56,525 nucleotides of DNA from Desulfomonilaceae bacterium (GCA_041662605.1 JBAZSD010000028.1:1-56525); one strand, 5' to 3'. Shown: positions 23,735-33,955, counted from the first letter of the stretch. The notes: generated by a model from the letters alone, not told the origin. Program-made: numbers and translations.

Positions 23735-26700
23735 CTACATGTTAAAAAGCTTTCTCCAGGTTGAAACACCTTTAAAGCCTACATTTTCAGGCTCCCAGCG
23801 GTTATTGGCCGACAGAAATCTGGGACGCCAGTCACCGACAAGTATAAAAGAGCCCCAATAGTACGGGTGTGAAGTTCCCTGGCTATGCAGCATCGCGAGT
23901 TTGGCCTTTCTCAGGGCGTCGGCTTTGGATCCATCCTTGAGATCTTTGTACATTTCAAAAAGTAACTTTTCAGCATGGTCCTCGCTTATTTGCCATGTGC
24001 TCAGGATGACAGAATCAGCGCCGGCGAATATTAATCCCCGAGCTAAGTCAAATGGGCCGTTGCTGGCTAGGTTCACGTTTTTGCCCGTGGTTAAGGTTGT
24101 AGATATTACAACGAGATCAGCGTTAAGTCTTAAACCGAATACCTCTCCCAACTCAAGAAAACCGTCATTTTCCTTGTCTCCGTAGAGGGAGAATATAATA
24201 CCGGGTTGCCGTTGAGATCTGCCCAATCCATTCCAGAACACACTATATGCTCCCAGATGTATGTACATGTAACGACTCAAATCCGCTTTCTTGAAAAGTG
24301 TTTCGGTTGCTTGAGGACCCAGGTACGTTTGGGTAGGGCCGCCTAGAACCTTGGTAATTTCAATAATTTCCTTTCTGGTTGCCTGCAATGGTTTGAGGAA
24401 GGCGTAGTTCGCGTCCGGTGTGTTTTGATGGGTGTTCATGGCTGACAACAGCCTGTGGGAGCCCGGATTCTGTTCCAGGGACTTATTCGAATCGTTGAAG
24501 ACTGGATCCCCAAACGCCGCAAGAGTCCAGCCGGGTTTCTTAACCGGTCTCTTGCTTCTGTAAAGACAAAGAGAGTAAGACGATTCAGCGTAACAGAAGG
24601 CGTACTTTTCCAACAAATATGTTGGCTGGTCATTTGCGGACCAGAACCTTTTGTTCTCGTGGGATTTTGAATCGACAAGAATTTCGAATGGAACCCAGCA
24701 CAGGGGACCGTTAGGTATTACCACAACGGTTTTTTTTCCTTTCATGGTATATTCTACCGGCTTAATTATTTTCGAGTAGAGTTTATAGGCGACGGACGGG
24801 TCCCAGCTTGCGAGGGTCTCGTGCTTCTGGAGGGGACGAACGAGGAGTTCGACGTCTTTCTCTATTTCTGAAAGCGGATAATCGACTGAAAAGGTATGAA
24901 ATCGGAATTTGTCTACAGCGAAAATGTAGGTTCGACCACGTGTGACCATGTACTCTAGCAACACTTCGTCAGGGTCTAGATCTTTTTGAATCTGATGGAT
25001 AGACATGGATTTGGGTTTGGTCAGGTTCACATATGAAGGATATTCCTTGGAGAGTTGCTCCCGCAGGTTCGAGAAAGCTGTTTCCTTTTTGCGCCTCTCG
25101 TCGAGAAGTCTTTTCATCAATTCAGCGTTGGGGTGTATTTTCGACCTTTGCTCCATCAACTTCAGATTCAATTTATTCAGACTTAATTTCAAACTCTTTT
25201 CTTTGATGATCAAATCATTCGGCACATTCGAAAAACTTGGGACGTTAATCTTCAAGAGAGTATTCTCAAAGGATGCGGCTTTCAGCCTTTCAATGAGCCT
25301 CAAGGCCTGGTTATCGTACGCTCCGTCGGGATCCTTCTTAGCCAGCGTCATGAGGACTCGAAGTGTTGTCTCAAAAAGAGCTGATGTGCCACCAAATATG
25401 AAATCATCATCTTCAGACTCTTCTGAAAAATCAGCGTCCATGGAATCTACAATATTGAGAGCCTTTCTATAGGCCTCCAACGCTTCTCCAAACGCCTTTT
25501 TTTCTTCGAGGGTTCTGCCCATTATGAAATAGGCTTTCCACAACATGCTTCTGTCTTCGGACGTTTGAGCTATGTCGATGGCTCGTTTGATGTTAGAGAC
25601 AGATTGATCGAAATCTGACATTGTGGCGTTTACAAGGGCTATTTGAAGAACATTTTCATTGACGCCTCTTTTGTCTCCGGTTTTGGTTCTAATATCCATT
25701 GCGTCCGAGTAGTTTTCCAAAGCTGTTCTGAGCCGTCCCTGCACCTGATTGAGAGTCCCCATTCTTGTCAAGACCCTGGCTTCATTAGACGAATCCTTTG
25801 TGTCTCTGGTCAAAGTCAGAGCTTTCTGTAGATATTTAAGGCTGTTGTCAGGATCTTTCAGTTTCGACATCACGTCGGCCAAACGAATAAGCTGAACTTT
25901 CTGATTGTTGAGGTTTCCAGACTCGGAGCTTATTCGCAAGGCGTCTTCCAAGAAATCTCGCGCTTTGGAATATTCCTCCATGCCATAATAAATAGTTCCG
26001 ATTCGATCGTATATTTTTCCAACAAATCTGTCGGTTCCCGCTGTTTGTGAACCACCCAAGGCTCTGTGGTAGTGGGCAAGGGCCCTGTCATAGTCTTTGA
26101 ATCCCTGATAGATTTCAGCAAGATAGAAATCGACCTCTTGAGATTGGGATGATGTGATATTATGTTCAGCCCGAATCCGGGTCGCCTCGTTTAAATCTTT
26201 TAATGCGCCTTCATAATCTTCCATTTTAGCGAGAATAATGCCTCTTGCCCCTAGAGCCCAAGACAATCCTTTGTAGTCCTGATGCTTTTCTAGTTGATCT
26301 GAAGCCTGATTAAGAATATTGAGGGCTTTCTGGAAGTTTCCCTTTTCTTCAAACACCGAAGCGATCCTCAAATTGATTGAGGAAATTGCTCTGGAATCTT
26401 TGGTCTTTTTTGCCAATTCCATTGCTTTATTAAGACAATCTAGGGCTTCGTTGTAATTTTTTCTCGCCTTGGCTACCGTGGCGGTCTCTGAAAGTATGGC
26501 TAGGCTCCCGACCGGATTATAGATTCTCTTGTTGTAAATTTCCGCCTCTTTCAGGGCAGCCGCCCCTTCGTCAATTTCTCCACGAGCCAGGCGGAGAGAA
26601 GCTATGCTAATAAGATCCGTTGCGATTCCTCGAATATCTGAAGTCTCCCTATGCAATTGAAGGGCCTTTTGGAACTTTTCCATAGCCACCTGGTTGGAGC

Positions 26701-28573
26701 CTCCTGCGGCATCCAGATTTCCCAGATTTGTCAAAGCGTCGGCCTCGCCCTTTTTGTCTGACACCTCACGATAAATATTCAGGGCTTTCTGAAGATTCTG
26801 TAGAGCTTCGGTGTTTTGTGAATGGCGTCTATAAATATTTGCCAGATTTGCCAGGTTTGCGGCATATCCCCTCAAATCACCAATGGATTTTCGAAGCTCC
26901 ATCGCTTTGAGAAAAATTTCCTGAGCTTTTTCCAAATCACCTGAATTCTTATAAATCACGCCCAATGCTGTGAGTTCCTTACCCTGGGCAAAACGATCCC
27001 CTAGCTTTTGACTTATCCCTAGGGCTTCTTGTAACGATTCCGACGCTTTGGGTATATTTCCTCCAAGTTCGTACGCGAACCCCAGGACCAAGTCCGCTTC
27101 TGCCACCCCTCGTTGATCGTTTGCGGTCTCGAAATCTTTCTTGGCCTCTAAGGCGGACTCCAAAGCCTTTTCCGTGTTTTCCCTGGTTACGCGAAACTTG
27201 GCCACCGCCAGTCTTAAATAGTTGGATGTTCTCGGATCAATCCCCGACTTTGATTCTTCGAGAGCGTCCTTGAGCTGTTTTAGTGTCACCGCCGGGTTTC
27301 CCAGAATCTCGTTGATCTCTGCGATGAGTATCCTACAATCAACCGTACGGTCTTTGTTTTTGAGCTTCCTGTAAATATCAAAGGATCGTTGAGAATGATC
27401 CAGGGCCTCTTTTAACGAACTCTGCCTGAAGTAAATTTGAGCCAGAGTTTGTTCGGCTTCGGCTTCTCCATCCAGGTTTGACAACTTTTTGAATTCCTGT
27501 AGAGCTGTTGATGCGCAATCGTCAGCCATTTTCCAATTGCAGAGTTCCGTTTCGACTTTGGCCTGGAGCATTTGTATTCTGCTTTTAAGAAGAATGTGTT
27601 GTCCCTGCGCCAGCATAACACCAGCCTGAGCAAGTTCTTTAGATGCCTGATCGCTTGAGCCGTGGTCGAACGAATTCATGGCTTTTATAGCTGCTTGCAA
27701 GGCCACCGGCCATTTTTCGTCGTCAGCGGAGACATGTTGTTTAGCCGAGTCGAGATAAGATTTAGTTTGCTTGAAATCTCCAGAAATAAAAGCCAGGTAG
27801 GCCAATCGATAGAGAGTTTGTCCCAATTCCTTGTCTTCTTTGAGTTCTGAAAATGTTTTTTCAGCCTTTTTCAGGAGGATCGCAGCGTTACCATAGTCAC
27901 CTTTCATGAGGCATAGATCGCCTTCCTGGGCCCATATCCGCGCTGCTTGGTCCAAATCGTTATTCTTGGAATAATAGGCGCCGAGACGATTTAGGATAGC
28001 GGTGGCCTCCGGTAGGCGCAATAACTTGATGTTGACCTCCGCCAGATCGCGCATCAACCCTGGAGCCTCAGAAGATTCAGAGGTAGGTAAAATCCGCTGG
28101 GCCTCCTCAAACTGTGTCAAGGCTTTAGGATAATTTTGACGGGCCAAGGAGATCTTTCCGGCGAGAATGAGATCGAGGGATCGGCCCTTGGCGTTTCTTA
28201 GGGCACGATTAATCTCAATAGTCTTTTCCGAAAAATCCATCGCTTCGTCGAGGCGCCCGAGGTGATAACAGGCGACCGCAGCGCCCCTATAAGCTAATGC
28301 TTCAAGTTTTTTGTCGCGAATTGATGTGGATTGCTCAATCGCTGATTTATTCGTATCTAGGGAAAGTTCCCAATCACCTTTTTTCGCCTGCTCGTCGCCA
28401 GACTTCAGGAGATTAACAACTGATTCTGACGTTGACTTCCGGGCAGGAGCCGATTCAGGGGTGTTTGCCATTTCAGAGGCTTTGGACGAAGGAACGGAAT
28501 ATAATGTCATGAAAAGGCATAATGAATACATCCCTAAGATGAGCCAGAACCTATTTTTCATTATGGTCACCAT
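23735..28573 (-). CDS. Very large secreted TPR protein with a C-terminal CHAT domain lacking its catalytic dyad
   Basis: 1612 residues. It starts with a signal peptide (KNRFWLILGMYSLCLFMTLYS, cleaved near SKASE); the first Met could be residue 1 or 5. About 1000 residues of tetratricopeptide repeats follow (for example AEADLVLGFAYELGGN, ATNLGNLxxxxG-type helices). A C-terminal CHAT (caspase-like) domain starts near residue 1200 (VLLEYMVTRGRTYIFAVD) and ends SHPYYWGSFILVGDWRP. The usual His-containing ATHG motif reads HLGAYS and the usual SACETG reads STTLTTG, so both catalytic His and Cys are gone. It is probably a periplasmic scaffold, not a protease. Confidence 0.88.
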   Translation of the reverse strand: MVTIMKNRFWLILGMYSLCLFMTLYSVPSSKASEMANTPESAPARKSTSESVVNLLKSGDEQAKKGDWELSLDTNKSAIEQSTSIRDKKLEALAYRGAAVACYHLGRLDEAMDFSEKTIEINRALRNAKGRSLDLILAGKISLARQNYPKALTQFEEAQRILPTSESSEAPGLMRDLAEVNIKLLRLPEATAILNRLGAYYSKNNDLDQAARIWAQEGDLCLMKGDYGNAAILLKKAEKTFSELKEDKELGQTLYRLAYLAFISGDFKQTKSYLDSAKQHVSADDEKWPVALQAAIKAMNSFDHGSSDQASKELAQAGVMLAQGQHILLKSRIQMLQAKVETELCNWKMADDCASTALQEFKKLSNLDGEAEAEQTLAQIYFRQSSLKEALDHSQRSFDIYRKLKNKDRTVDCRILIAEINEILGNPAVTLKQLKDALEESKSGIDPRTSNYLRLAVAKFRVTRENTEKALESALEAKKDFETANDQRGVAEADLVLGFAYELGGNIPKASESLQEALGISQKLGDRFAQGKELTALGVIYKNSGDLEKAQEIFLKAMELRKSIGDLRGYAANLANLANIYRRHSQNTEALQNLQKALNIYREVSDKKGEADALTNLGNLDAAGGSNQVAMEKFQKALQLHRETSDIRGIATDLISIASLRLARGEIDEGAAALKEAEIYNKRIYNPVGSLAILSETATVAKARKNYNEALDCLNKAMELAKKTKDSRAISSINLRIASVFEEKGNFQKALNILNQASDQLEKHQDYKGLSWALGARGIILAKMEDYEGALKDLNEATRIRAEHNITSSQSQEVDFYLAEIYQGFKDYDRALAHYHRALGGSQTAGTDRFVGKIYDRIGTIYYGMEEYSKARDFLEDALRISSESGNLNNQKVQLIRLADVMSKLKDPDNSLKYLQKALTLTRDTKDSSNEARVLTRMGTLNQVQGRLRTALENYSDAMDIRTKTGDKRGVNENVLQIALVNATMSDFDQSVSNIKRAIDIAQTSEDRSMLWKAYFIMGRTLEEKKAFGEALEAYRKALNIVDSMDADFSEESEDDDFIFGGTSALFETTLRVLMTLAKKDPDGAYDNQALRLIERLKAASFENTLLKINVPSFSNVPNDLIIKEKSLKLSLNKLNLKLMEQRSKIHPNAELMKRLLDERRKKETAFSNLREQLSKEYPSYVNLTKPKSMSIHQIQKDLDPDEVLLEYMVTRGRTYIFAVDKFRFHTFSVDYPLSEIEKDVELLVRPLQKHETLASWDPSVAYKLYSKIIKPVEYTMKGKKTVVVIPNGPLCWVPFEILVDSKSHENKRFWSANDQPTYLLEKYAFCYAESSYSLCLYRSKRPVKKPGWTLAAFGDPVFNDSNKSLEQNPGSHRLLSAMNTHQNTPDANYAFLKPLQATRKEIIEITKVLGGPTQTYLGPQATETLFKKADLSRYMYIHLGAYSVFWNGLGRSQRQPGIIFSLYGDKENDGFLELGEVFGLRLNADLVVISTTLTTGKNVNLASNGPFDLARGLIFAGADSVILSTWQISEDHAEKLLFEMYKDLKDGSKADALRKAKLAMLHSQGTSHPYYWGSFILVGDWRPRFLSANNRWEPENVGFKGVSTWRKLFNM

Positions 28574-28628
28574 TTTGAGTATATAATTTGGTCAAGTTTC
28601 GAATTTGGCTTAAGAAGTTCAAAATCGA

Positions 28629-29447
28629 TTAAGATACCCGATCCTTTTGGGGCTCGCCATCCTGTTTGGCGACAAACCTCAAATACACGAACAAGCATAT
28701 TCCCGAGGCCATCATGGCCAGACAAAGTAACTGTCCCATGGTTAAACCTTCAATGATAAACCCCAATTGGGGATCGGGTTCCCTGAAAAATTCGGCTACA
28801 AACCGGAACACGCCATACGCCATCAGAAAAACCGCTAAAAGAGTTCCCGATTGTCTGAGCCGGGTTCTCAAGACCCAAAGAATTGCAAACAAAATCGGTC
28901 CTTCCAGTAGAGCCTCGTATAGCTGGGAGGGATGTCTGTGAACATCGCCGCCTCCTGGGAAAACCATGCCCCACGGTAAGTCCGTGGGTCTGCCGTACAA
29001 CTCTCCGTTAATGAAGTTCCCAAGGCGCCCCAACATCAACCCCATAGGCGCAGCAAGGGCCCCGATGTCTGCAAGTTCAAAAAAAGGAGCGTTATTTTTT
29101 ATTGAGAAAATAAGACCAAAAACAACCATACCGATTAATCCACCGTGAAAACTCATTCCACCATGCCAGATTGCGAAGATTTCCCATGGCTGGTGAATGT
29201 AAACAGGCAAATTGTAAAAGATGACGTAACCAACTCTGGCGCCAACCAGCAACCCCAGAATCAGATAAAACAAGAAATCGCCAGCGGCTTCCGGAGGAAT
29301 AGGTCCGTTTTTTCTCGTTAATTCTTTCTTTATGACGAAGTAGGCGATCCCAAAACCAATCAAATACATCAACCCGTACCACCTAAATTCTAGTGGACCG
29401 AGTCTGAAAATAACTGGATCAAAAAGCATACGTTCAGGTAGATTCAT
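28629..29447 (-). CDS. lgt: Prolipoprotein diacylglyceryl transferase
   Basis: The 272 residues contain the Lgt signature GRLGNFINGELYGRPTDLPW plus HGGMSFHGGLIGM, with seven or so membrane spans. It attaches diacylglycerol from phosphatidylglycerol to the lipobox Cys of prolipoproteins. The start overlaps the stop of the upstream RNA-methyltransferase gene as ATGA, indicating translational coupling. Confidence 0.95.
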   Translation of the reverse strand: MNLPERMLFDPVIFRLGPLEFRWYGLMYLIGFGIAYFVIKKELTRKNGPIPPEAAGDFLFYLILGLLVGARVGYVIFYNLPVYIHQPWEIFAIWHGGMSFHGGLIGMVVFGLIFSIKNNAPFFELADIGALAAPMGLMLGRLGNFINGELYGRPTDLPWGMVFPGGGDVHRHPSQLYEALLEGPILFAILWVLRTRLRQSGTLLAVFLMAYGVFRFVAEFFREPDPQLGFIIEGLTMGQLLCLAMMASGICLFVYLRFVAKQDGEPQKDRVS

Positions 29448-30256
29448 TCTTGCTTCGCTTCGATAAGTTTGACGCTCCTGGCCAAACGGATAGCGTTATC
29501 GAATTTACGAAAAACTCCTCTAACGATTCGGACGTCTCGTTCGTCAAGATTGGCGCAGTTTAAAATCCGTCGGACGTCCCGCATCATTCTTAGGGGATTT
29601 GTTCGAGCCAGAAAACCGGCTCGAAGAAGAGCCTGCTCGACGTGATCAAACATCTTTTCGCGTGATTCTATAGAAGCGGGATGAAACGACAGAGCCTGAA
29701 ATCCTACCGGTTGGCAAGCTATTTTAAAGATTTCATAACAAACCACCGCCACAGCCTGCGCCAAGTTCATCGAAGCGAAATCCGCGTCAGAGGGAATTAT
29801 CATGTGTTGATCACACAACTTAATTTCCTCATTGGTAAGACCTCGGGATTCTCGACCAAAGACTATGGATACTTCTCCGTCGTGGGCCTTTGCCATGAAT
29901 TTAGGAGTCATCTCAGATGGTGTCTTGGCCGAAGTCCTTTTTCCCCCTAGCCTAGCCGATGTGGCGACCGCCATCACGGATGAAGCGAGAGCGTCAGCCA
30001 GACAATCGAAAGTTTGAGCTGAGGAAACAATATCATAAGCGCCGGAAGCCAGAGAAAACGCTTCAGTCTCGGGTCCGCATTCGGTTGAAGAAACGAGCTT
30101 AAGATTATTCAATCCCATATTTTTCATGACACGAGCTACCCCACCTATGTTCCCTGGGTGAGTTGTTCCAACAAGCACAATCCGAATGTTTGACAAAACA
30201 GAGGCCCAATCCGGATGTATCCTGAAACCTCTTTGCACTCTTCTGGAAGGCTTCAT
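29444..30256 (-). CDS. TrmH/SpoU-family RNA methyltransferase, TrmJ-like
   Basis: The ATG at 30256 (270 residues) is chosen over an earlier frame opening at 30298. GTTHPGNIGGVARVMKNMG, IVFGRESRGLTNEEI and SMNLAQAVAVVCYEI are the three SPOUT motifs of the TrmJ/LasT branch, which 2'-O-methylates position 32 of tRNAs. A C-terminal helical extension of about 80 residues (KMFDHVEQALLRAGF) is typical. It is coupled to lgt by a 4-base overlap. Confidence 0.88.
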   Translation of the reverse strand: MKPSRRVQRGFRIHPDWASVLSNIRIVLVGTTHPGNIGGVARVMKNMGLNNLKLVSSTECGPETEAFSLASGAYDIVSSAQTFDCLADALASSVMAVATSARLGGKRTSAKTPSEMTPKFMAKAHDGEVSIVFGRESRGLTNEEIKLCDQHMIIPSDADFASMNLAQAVAVVCYEIFKIACQPVGFQALSFHPASIESREKMFDHVEQALLRAGFLARTNPLRMMRDVRRILNCANLDERDVRIVRGVFRKFDNAIRLARSVKLIEAKQE

Positions 30257-30506
30257 GCTAACCTTTGAACGGTAACTCGCGATGATGACGCGTCTCAATC
30301 TCAGGGTGATGACGCATGGTGAAGATATTATTACTAGAAAATATTGTCAATTAATAACAATATATAATCATGGATATTTAAAGTGTATGTTTATGTAAGG
30401 CTGGTCTTTTTTTGGACAAAATCTGGTTTGCCTATACCATGAAGAGAGTTATGATATACAAAGAAATCATCGACTTTGGAAATTCATAAATTGAGAGGTA
30501 GGAGCC

Positions 30507-30908
30507 ATGGCTGAGTCAATAGTTCTTACGGGCGCAATCACTTTAGTTGTTATAGGGGCAGTCAACACCCTTGTGATTCTTGAAGTGTTAGGCCGCAAGG
30601 GAGGGCGAAATAGTCTTAGGTCATTGCACCGATGGCTGGGACTCTGTTTCGTGGTTCTTTTTACTGGTCTATTCATATACATGGTTCCTAGAATCGCATT
30701 CTTTGAAAATGTTCCAGTGAATTTTTTGGTCCATGGATTTACGGCAATAGTTGTTTTTTCTCTTTTGATTGTGAAACTCATTGTCGTCAGGCGTTACAAA
30801 TTATACATGAGCAGCCTGCCCTCTATAGGATTGTATTTGATGATCGGGACCATTCTGATTGCCATGAGTTCCGCTGGAGTGGCTCTGTTCAAGCGTATTT
30901 CAGGATGA
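30507..30908 (+). CDS. Four-helix integral membrane protein of unknown function
   Basis: The 133 residues contain four hydrophobic helices: near 7-29, 45-65, 75-95 and 105-125. Histidines sit in LHRWLG (just before helix 2) and FLVHGF (start of helix 3). This is similar to small cytochrome-b-like or DUF6529-type proteins, so heme binding is possible but unproven. GAGGTAGGAGCC precedes the ATG. The methyltransferase gene follows after 22 bases, suggesting an operon. Confidence 0.65.
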   Translation: MAESIVLTGAITLVVIGAVNTLVILEVLGRKGGRNSLRSLHRWLGLCFVVLFTGLFIYMVPRIAFFENVPVNFLVHGFTAIVVFSLLIVKLIVVRRYKLYMSSLPSIGLYLMIGTILIAMSSAGVALFKRISG

Positions 30909-30930
30909 ATCCACGGGAGGAAGTTATAGT

Positions 30931-31926
30931 ATGATCACGAAATTTGACCCTCAGCGCATTGACGCTATCTGCTCCGGGTTCCAGAAGGCGCGTATACTGC
31001 TGTCGGCCGCTGAACTGGATCTGTTTTCCAATTTTCGTGAAGGGACGAAGAAATCAGTTCATGATCTATGCGAAATTCACGGTTGGAATCCAAGGGGGCT
31101 TGAAATTCTAATGGATTCTCTTGTCGCCATGGGGTTCCTGACCAAGGACGGCTCATCATATTCGGTTGATCAACAACTATCAGAATGGCTCGATTCGGAC
31201 TCGGACAAGTCAATATTGCCCCTGATTAGACATCGGGTACGCATGTGGAATAGTTGGTCCAACCTGACAGCCATTGTTCGTGGAGATTTTGATTTTGAAT
31301 CTTATTTCAAGGCAGCTAGATCAAGGGAAGATATCGAAGCTTTTATTGGAGCCATGGAGGTAGTTGGACGTGATAGGGCTTTGGCAATCGCCAAAGATAT
31401 AAATCTAGGAAATAGAACCAGTTTGCTGGATGTCGGCGCAGGCTCTGGGATTTACTCCAGAGCCCTTTTAGAATTGAACCCTGAGCTTCGAGCCACTCTA
31501 TTTGATCTTCCTCTGGTCGTTGAAATCACCACCGAAAAAATTTCCGACGGCAAATGGGCCGATCGAATCAATTTTGTAAAGGGTGATTTTAAAACTGATC
31601 CGTTGCCCGCTGGTTATGACATTGTGTTGCTCTCCGCAATCATTCACATGAACGGGCGTGAAGGCAACCAGCGACTATTTTCAAAAGCCCACGCATGTCT
31701 GGATCCAAATGGTCTGATCATCATTAGAGACCATGTCATGGAGGAATCGCGAGTTGCTCCTGAAGATGGCGCTATCTTTGCCGTGAATATGCTTGTAGCA
31801 ACTGGGGAAGGATCTACCTACACATTCAAGGAGATTAGTGAGGACCTCGCTCTAAGTGGATTTCACGACATCCAGGTCCTCCGTGGAGGGTCGCACATGG
31901 ATCAGGTTGTCACAGCCCTTAAATAA
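30931..31926 (+). CDS. SAM-dependent O-methyltransferase of the dimerising hydroxyneurosporene/caffeate type
   Basis: 331 residues: an N-terminal winged-helix dimerisation domain (ILLSAAELDLFSNF, LMDSLVAMGFLTKDG) and a C-terminal Rossmann methyltransferase with LLDVGAGSGIYSRALLE (SAM loop), ATLFDLPLVVE and GFHDIQVLRGG. The family methylates hydroxyls of aromatic or isoprenoid compounds. The usual catalytic His region (IIHMNG) is present. Its placement by the aromatic-acid operon hints at an aromatic substrate, but orientation is convergent and no link is proven. Confidence 0.75.
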   Translation: MITKFDPQRIDAICSGFQKARILLSAAELDLFSNFREGTKKSVHDLCEIHGWNPRGLEILMDSLVAMGFLTKDGSSYSVDQQLSEWLDSDSDKSILPLIRHRVRMWNSWSNLTAIVRGDFDFESYFKAARSREDIEAFIGAMEVVGRDRALAIAKDINLGNRTSLLDVGAGSGIYSRALLELNPELRATLFDLPLVVEITTEKISDGKWADRINFVKGDFKTDPLPAGYDIVLLSAIIHMNGREGNQRLFSKAHACLDPNGLIIIRDHVMEESRVAPEDGAIFAVNMLVATGEGSTYTFKEISEDLALSGFHDIQVLRGGSHMDQVVTALK

Positions 31927-31934
31927 GGTCACAA

Positions 31935-31965
31935 GACGAGTTTTGAGTGAAAACTAGTCGTTTTT
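31935..31965. terminator. Shared terminator between convergent genes
   Basis: GACGAGTTTT pairs with AAAACTAGTC (10-base stem, one mismatch) around GAGTG, then GTTTTT. It overlaps the stop of the minus-strand hydratase gene and lies just past the methyltransferase gene, so it could end both transcripts. Confidence 0.5.
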
Positions 31966-32733
31966 CCAGTTTGGTTTTCTCTTTTCCAAAAAGGCCTGGA
32001 TTCCCTCGTTCGCGTCGCAGCTTTCCATCAGGTTCTTTAGATAGAGACCTTCCATTCGAGGTAGGTCTTCGCGAATAGCCCTAAAAAATTGGGTTCTGAC
32101 CGCAAAATTGGCGATTCTCAGGCTGGATGCGCTCTTGGGGAGAATATACTTTTCGATCCATTTGCACGAGGCTTCCCATGCGTCTTGACCATCTTCACAC
32201 AAAAGATTCACAAGTCCTATCTTGGCGGCCTCTCTTGCGTCTACAGACCTTCCGGTGAGAGCTATTTCATCGGCGAATGTTTGCCCTATTTTCAAAGGCA
32301 GCATTACGGAAGCTGGTGGAGGAAATACACCCAGCACAATCTCTGGCTGGCCAAAAAATGCCGTCGAATCGGCGACGATGAAATTACAGAACAGGGCCAA
32401 TTCCATTCCGCCTCCCAGACACTGGCCTTTCACAACGGCCATGGTGGGGATCCCCAAGTCAGCGAGTCCATAGAACAACTCATGGAAAGACTTGAGCATC
32501 ATGGCCGCCTTGTCTTTCGTGTGCTCTGGAACACTGGCGCCAAAAGAAAAATGCTTCCCCTCGCCTTCAAAAACTATGAGCTTAAAATTCTTGCTGGAGC
32601 CCAGATCCTTGATCACGGCCAATATTTCGCCCAGCATGGCTGCTTCCAGGACATTGGCTTTTGGTGAGTTCAGCACGATTTTAATGACTGACTCTTCAAA
32701 AAGTTTCTCAACCCTAATCAAACGGTATTCCAT
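31954..32733 (-). CDS. dch: Cyclohexa-1,5-dienecarbonyl-CoA hydratase (crotonase family)
   Basis: The 259-residue crotonase-fold protein has the oxyanion-hole segments EGEGKHFSFGASVPEH and KGQCLGGGMELALFCNFIVAD. FGQPEIVLGVFPPPASVMLP is characteristic of the dienoyl-CoA hydratases (Dch/BamR) and not of beta-oxidation enoyl-CoA hydratases. It adds water to the product of benzoyl-CoA ring reduction, giving 6-hydroxycyclohex-1-ene-1-carbonyl-CoA. It is the last gene of the operon with bamA, DUF35 and thiolase. The dehydrogenase for the next step is not in the window. Confidence 0.88.
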   Translation of the reverse strand: MEYRLIRVEKLFEESVIKIVLNSPKANVLEAAMLGEILAVIKDLGSSKNFKLIVFEGEGKHFSFGASVPEHTKDKAAMMLKSFHELFYGLADLGIPTMAVVKGQCLGGGMELALFCNFIVADSTAFFGQPEIVLGVFPPPASVMLPLKIGQTFADEIALTGRSVDAREAAKIGLVNLLCEDGQDAWEASCKWIEKYILPKSASSLRIANFAVRTQFFRAIREDLPRMEGLYLKNLMESCDANEGIQAFLEKRKPNWKND

Positions 32734-32824
32734 TTTACAGGATCCTCAGATGGAGCTATTTGGTCGACGGCCCACTGAAACAGGATCAAGCGGGCCGCCG
32801 CAATTGAAGTCAAAGAATTAACGA

Positions 32825-33955
32825 CTATGCCTTAGGTTTTCCTAAAACTTCCGCGAAAGTCTCAGCTATAGCAGGGGCCCCTTCAGCAATCAATTGCCTC
32901 CATTTAATGAAGTCAATTACGTCTGTTCCAGTAATTTTTTTGGTATTAAAAGCGTTGAACCCTAGGTACGCCTCGTAATTCATGTTGGCCATAAGCCAAT
33001 GTCTGTTGGGGAGTTTAGACTGATCCCAGAAGAATTTTTTCTTGGCTCTGATCCCGTCGACCGCCTTGATCAAACATCCTGGGAACAGATTGGCGAATGT
33101 CCAGATAATCCTGTTGACTTCCTTGTCCAGCAGGGTGAAGTCAATTGGAAGCTCCTTCATCAGTTCCTTTGCCGCCTTGGCGTCATCCCCGGTCTTGAAT
33201 TCACCGTAAGCGATCTCTCCGTCCTTTATATATGTGTCAGTTACTATCAAAGGATTTCTAATGAATTTATCGCCCTGTTTGAGCACAGGAATTGCTTTGG
33301 AGATGAGGTTCTTAGCCTTCATTTTGTAAGCGCTCCACATTTCGCAGCTTACACAGTTCCACATAGCGTCTTCCATGGAAAGGAACCATGGGAGGAAATC
33401 CGTGGATCCACCGTCTGGGCTTGAACCATGTCTAGCTCCGGCCTGACCGAATATTGCGAGATCGCTGGAAATGGCCAAATCGCAGGCCATTCCTATTTCC
33501 TGGCCACCGGCGACTCTCATCCCATTTACGCGGCAAATAACCGGTTTCTTACAATCAAGGATGGAATCCACCATTCCGTTGAACAGATCCATGTATTCGC
33601 CGTATTCGTGGGGTCTCATGCTATAATATTCGGCGTATTCTTTTGTGTTACCACCCGTACAGAACGCCCTATCACCTGTTCCGGTGAACACCACCGCGAC
33701 TACTGATCTATCTTGACTCGCAGCGGTAAATCCAGCGATGACGCCCTTCACCATCTCAGTGGTGTAGGAGTTATACTGATTGGGATTGTTGAGTCGGATC
33801 CAGGCTACATATAGACCCGGGATTTCCTCTCCTTTGGGGTTGGTCAGAGGTTTTCTTTCATATACGGTACAGGGAGCGTCTGTGCCCCAATGCTCAGCGC
33901 CGATAAGAACGTGATTCTTAGGTCCGTTATCGCGAGGCAACCATTCCAAAGTCAT
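32825..33955 (-). CDS. bamA: 6-oxocyclohex-1-ene-1-carbonyl-CoA hydrolase
   Basis: The ATG at 33955 follows AGGAGG and gives 376 residues, the standard BamA/OAH length; 33 extra upstream codons are rejected. The start MTLEWLPRDNGPKNHVLIG, then VVFTGTGDRAFCTGGNTKEY, CRVNGMRVAGGQEIGMACD and QAGARHGSSPDGGSTDFLPW, are diagnostic of this crotonase branch. The enzyme hydrolytically opens the alicyclic ring to 3-hydroxypimelyl-CoA. It is the standard marker of anaerobic aromatic degradation. It lies between DUF35 and the hydratase. Confidence 0.95.
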   Translation of the reverse strand: MTLEWLPRDNGPKNHVLIGAEHWGTDAPCTVYERKPLTNPKGEEIPGLYVAWIRLNNPNQYNSYTTEMVKGVIAGFTAASQDRSVVAVVFTGTGDRAFCTGGNTKEYAEYYSMRPHEYGEYMDLFNGMVDSILDCKKPVICRVNGMRVAGGQEIGMACDLAISSDLAIFGQAGARHGSSPDGGSTDFLPWFLSMEDAMWNCVSCEMWSAYKMKAKNLISKAIPVLKQGDKFIRNPLIVTDTYIKDGEIAYGEFKTGDDAKAAKELMKELPIDFTLLDKEVNRIIWTFANLFPGCLIKAVDGIRAKKKFFWDQSKLPNRHWLMANMNYEAYLGFNAFNTKKITGTDVIDFIKWRQLIAEGAPAIAETFAEVLGKPKA

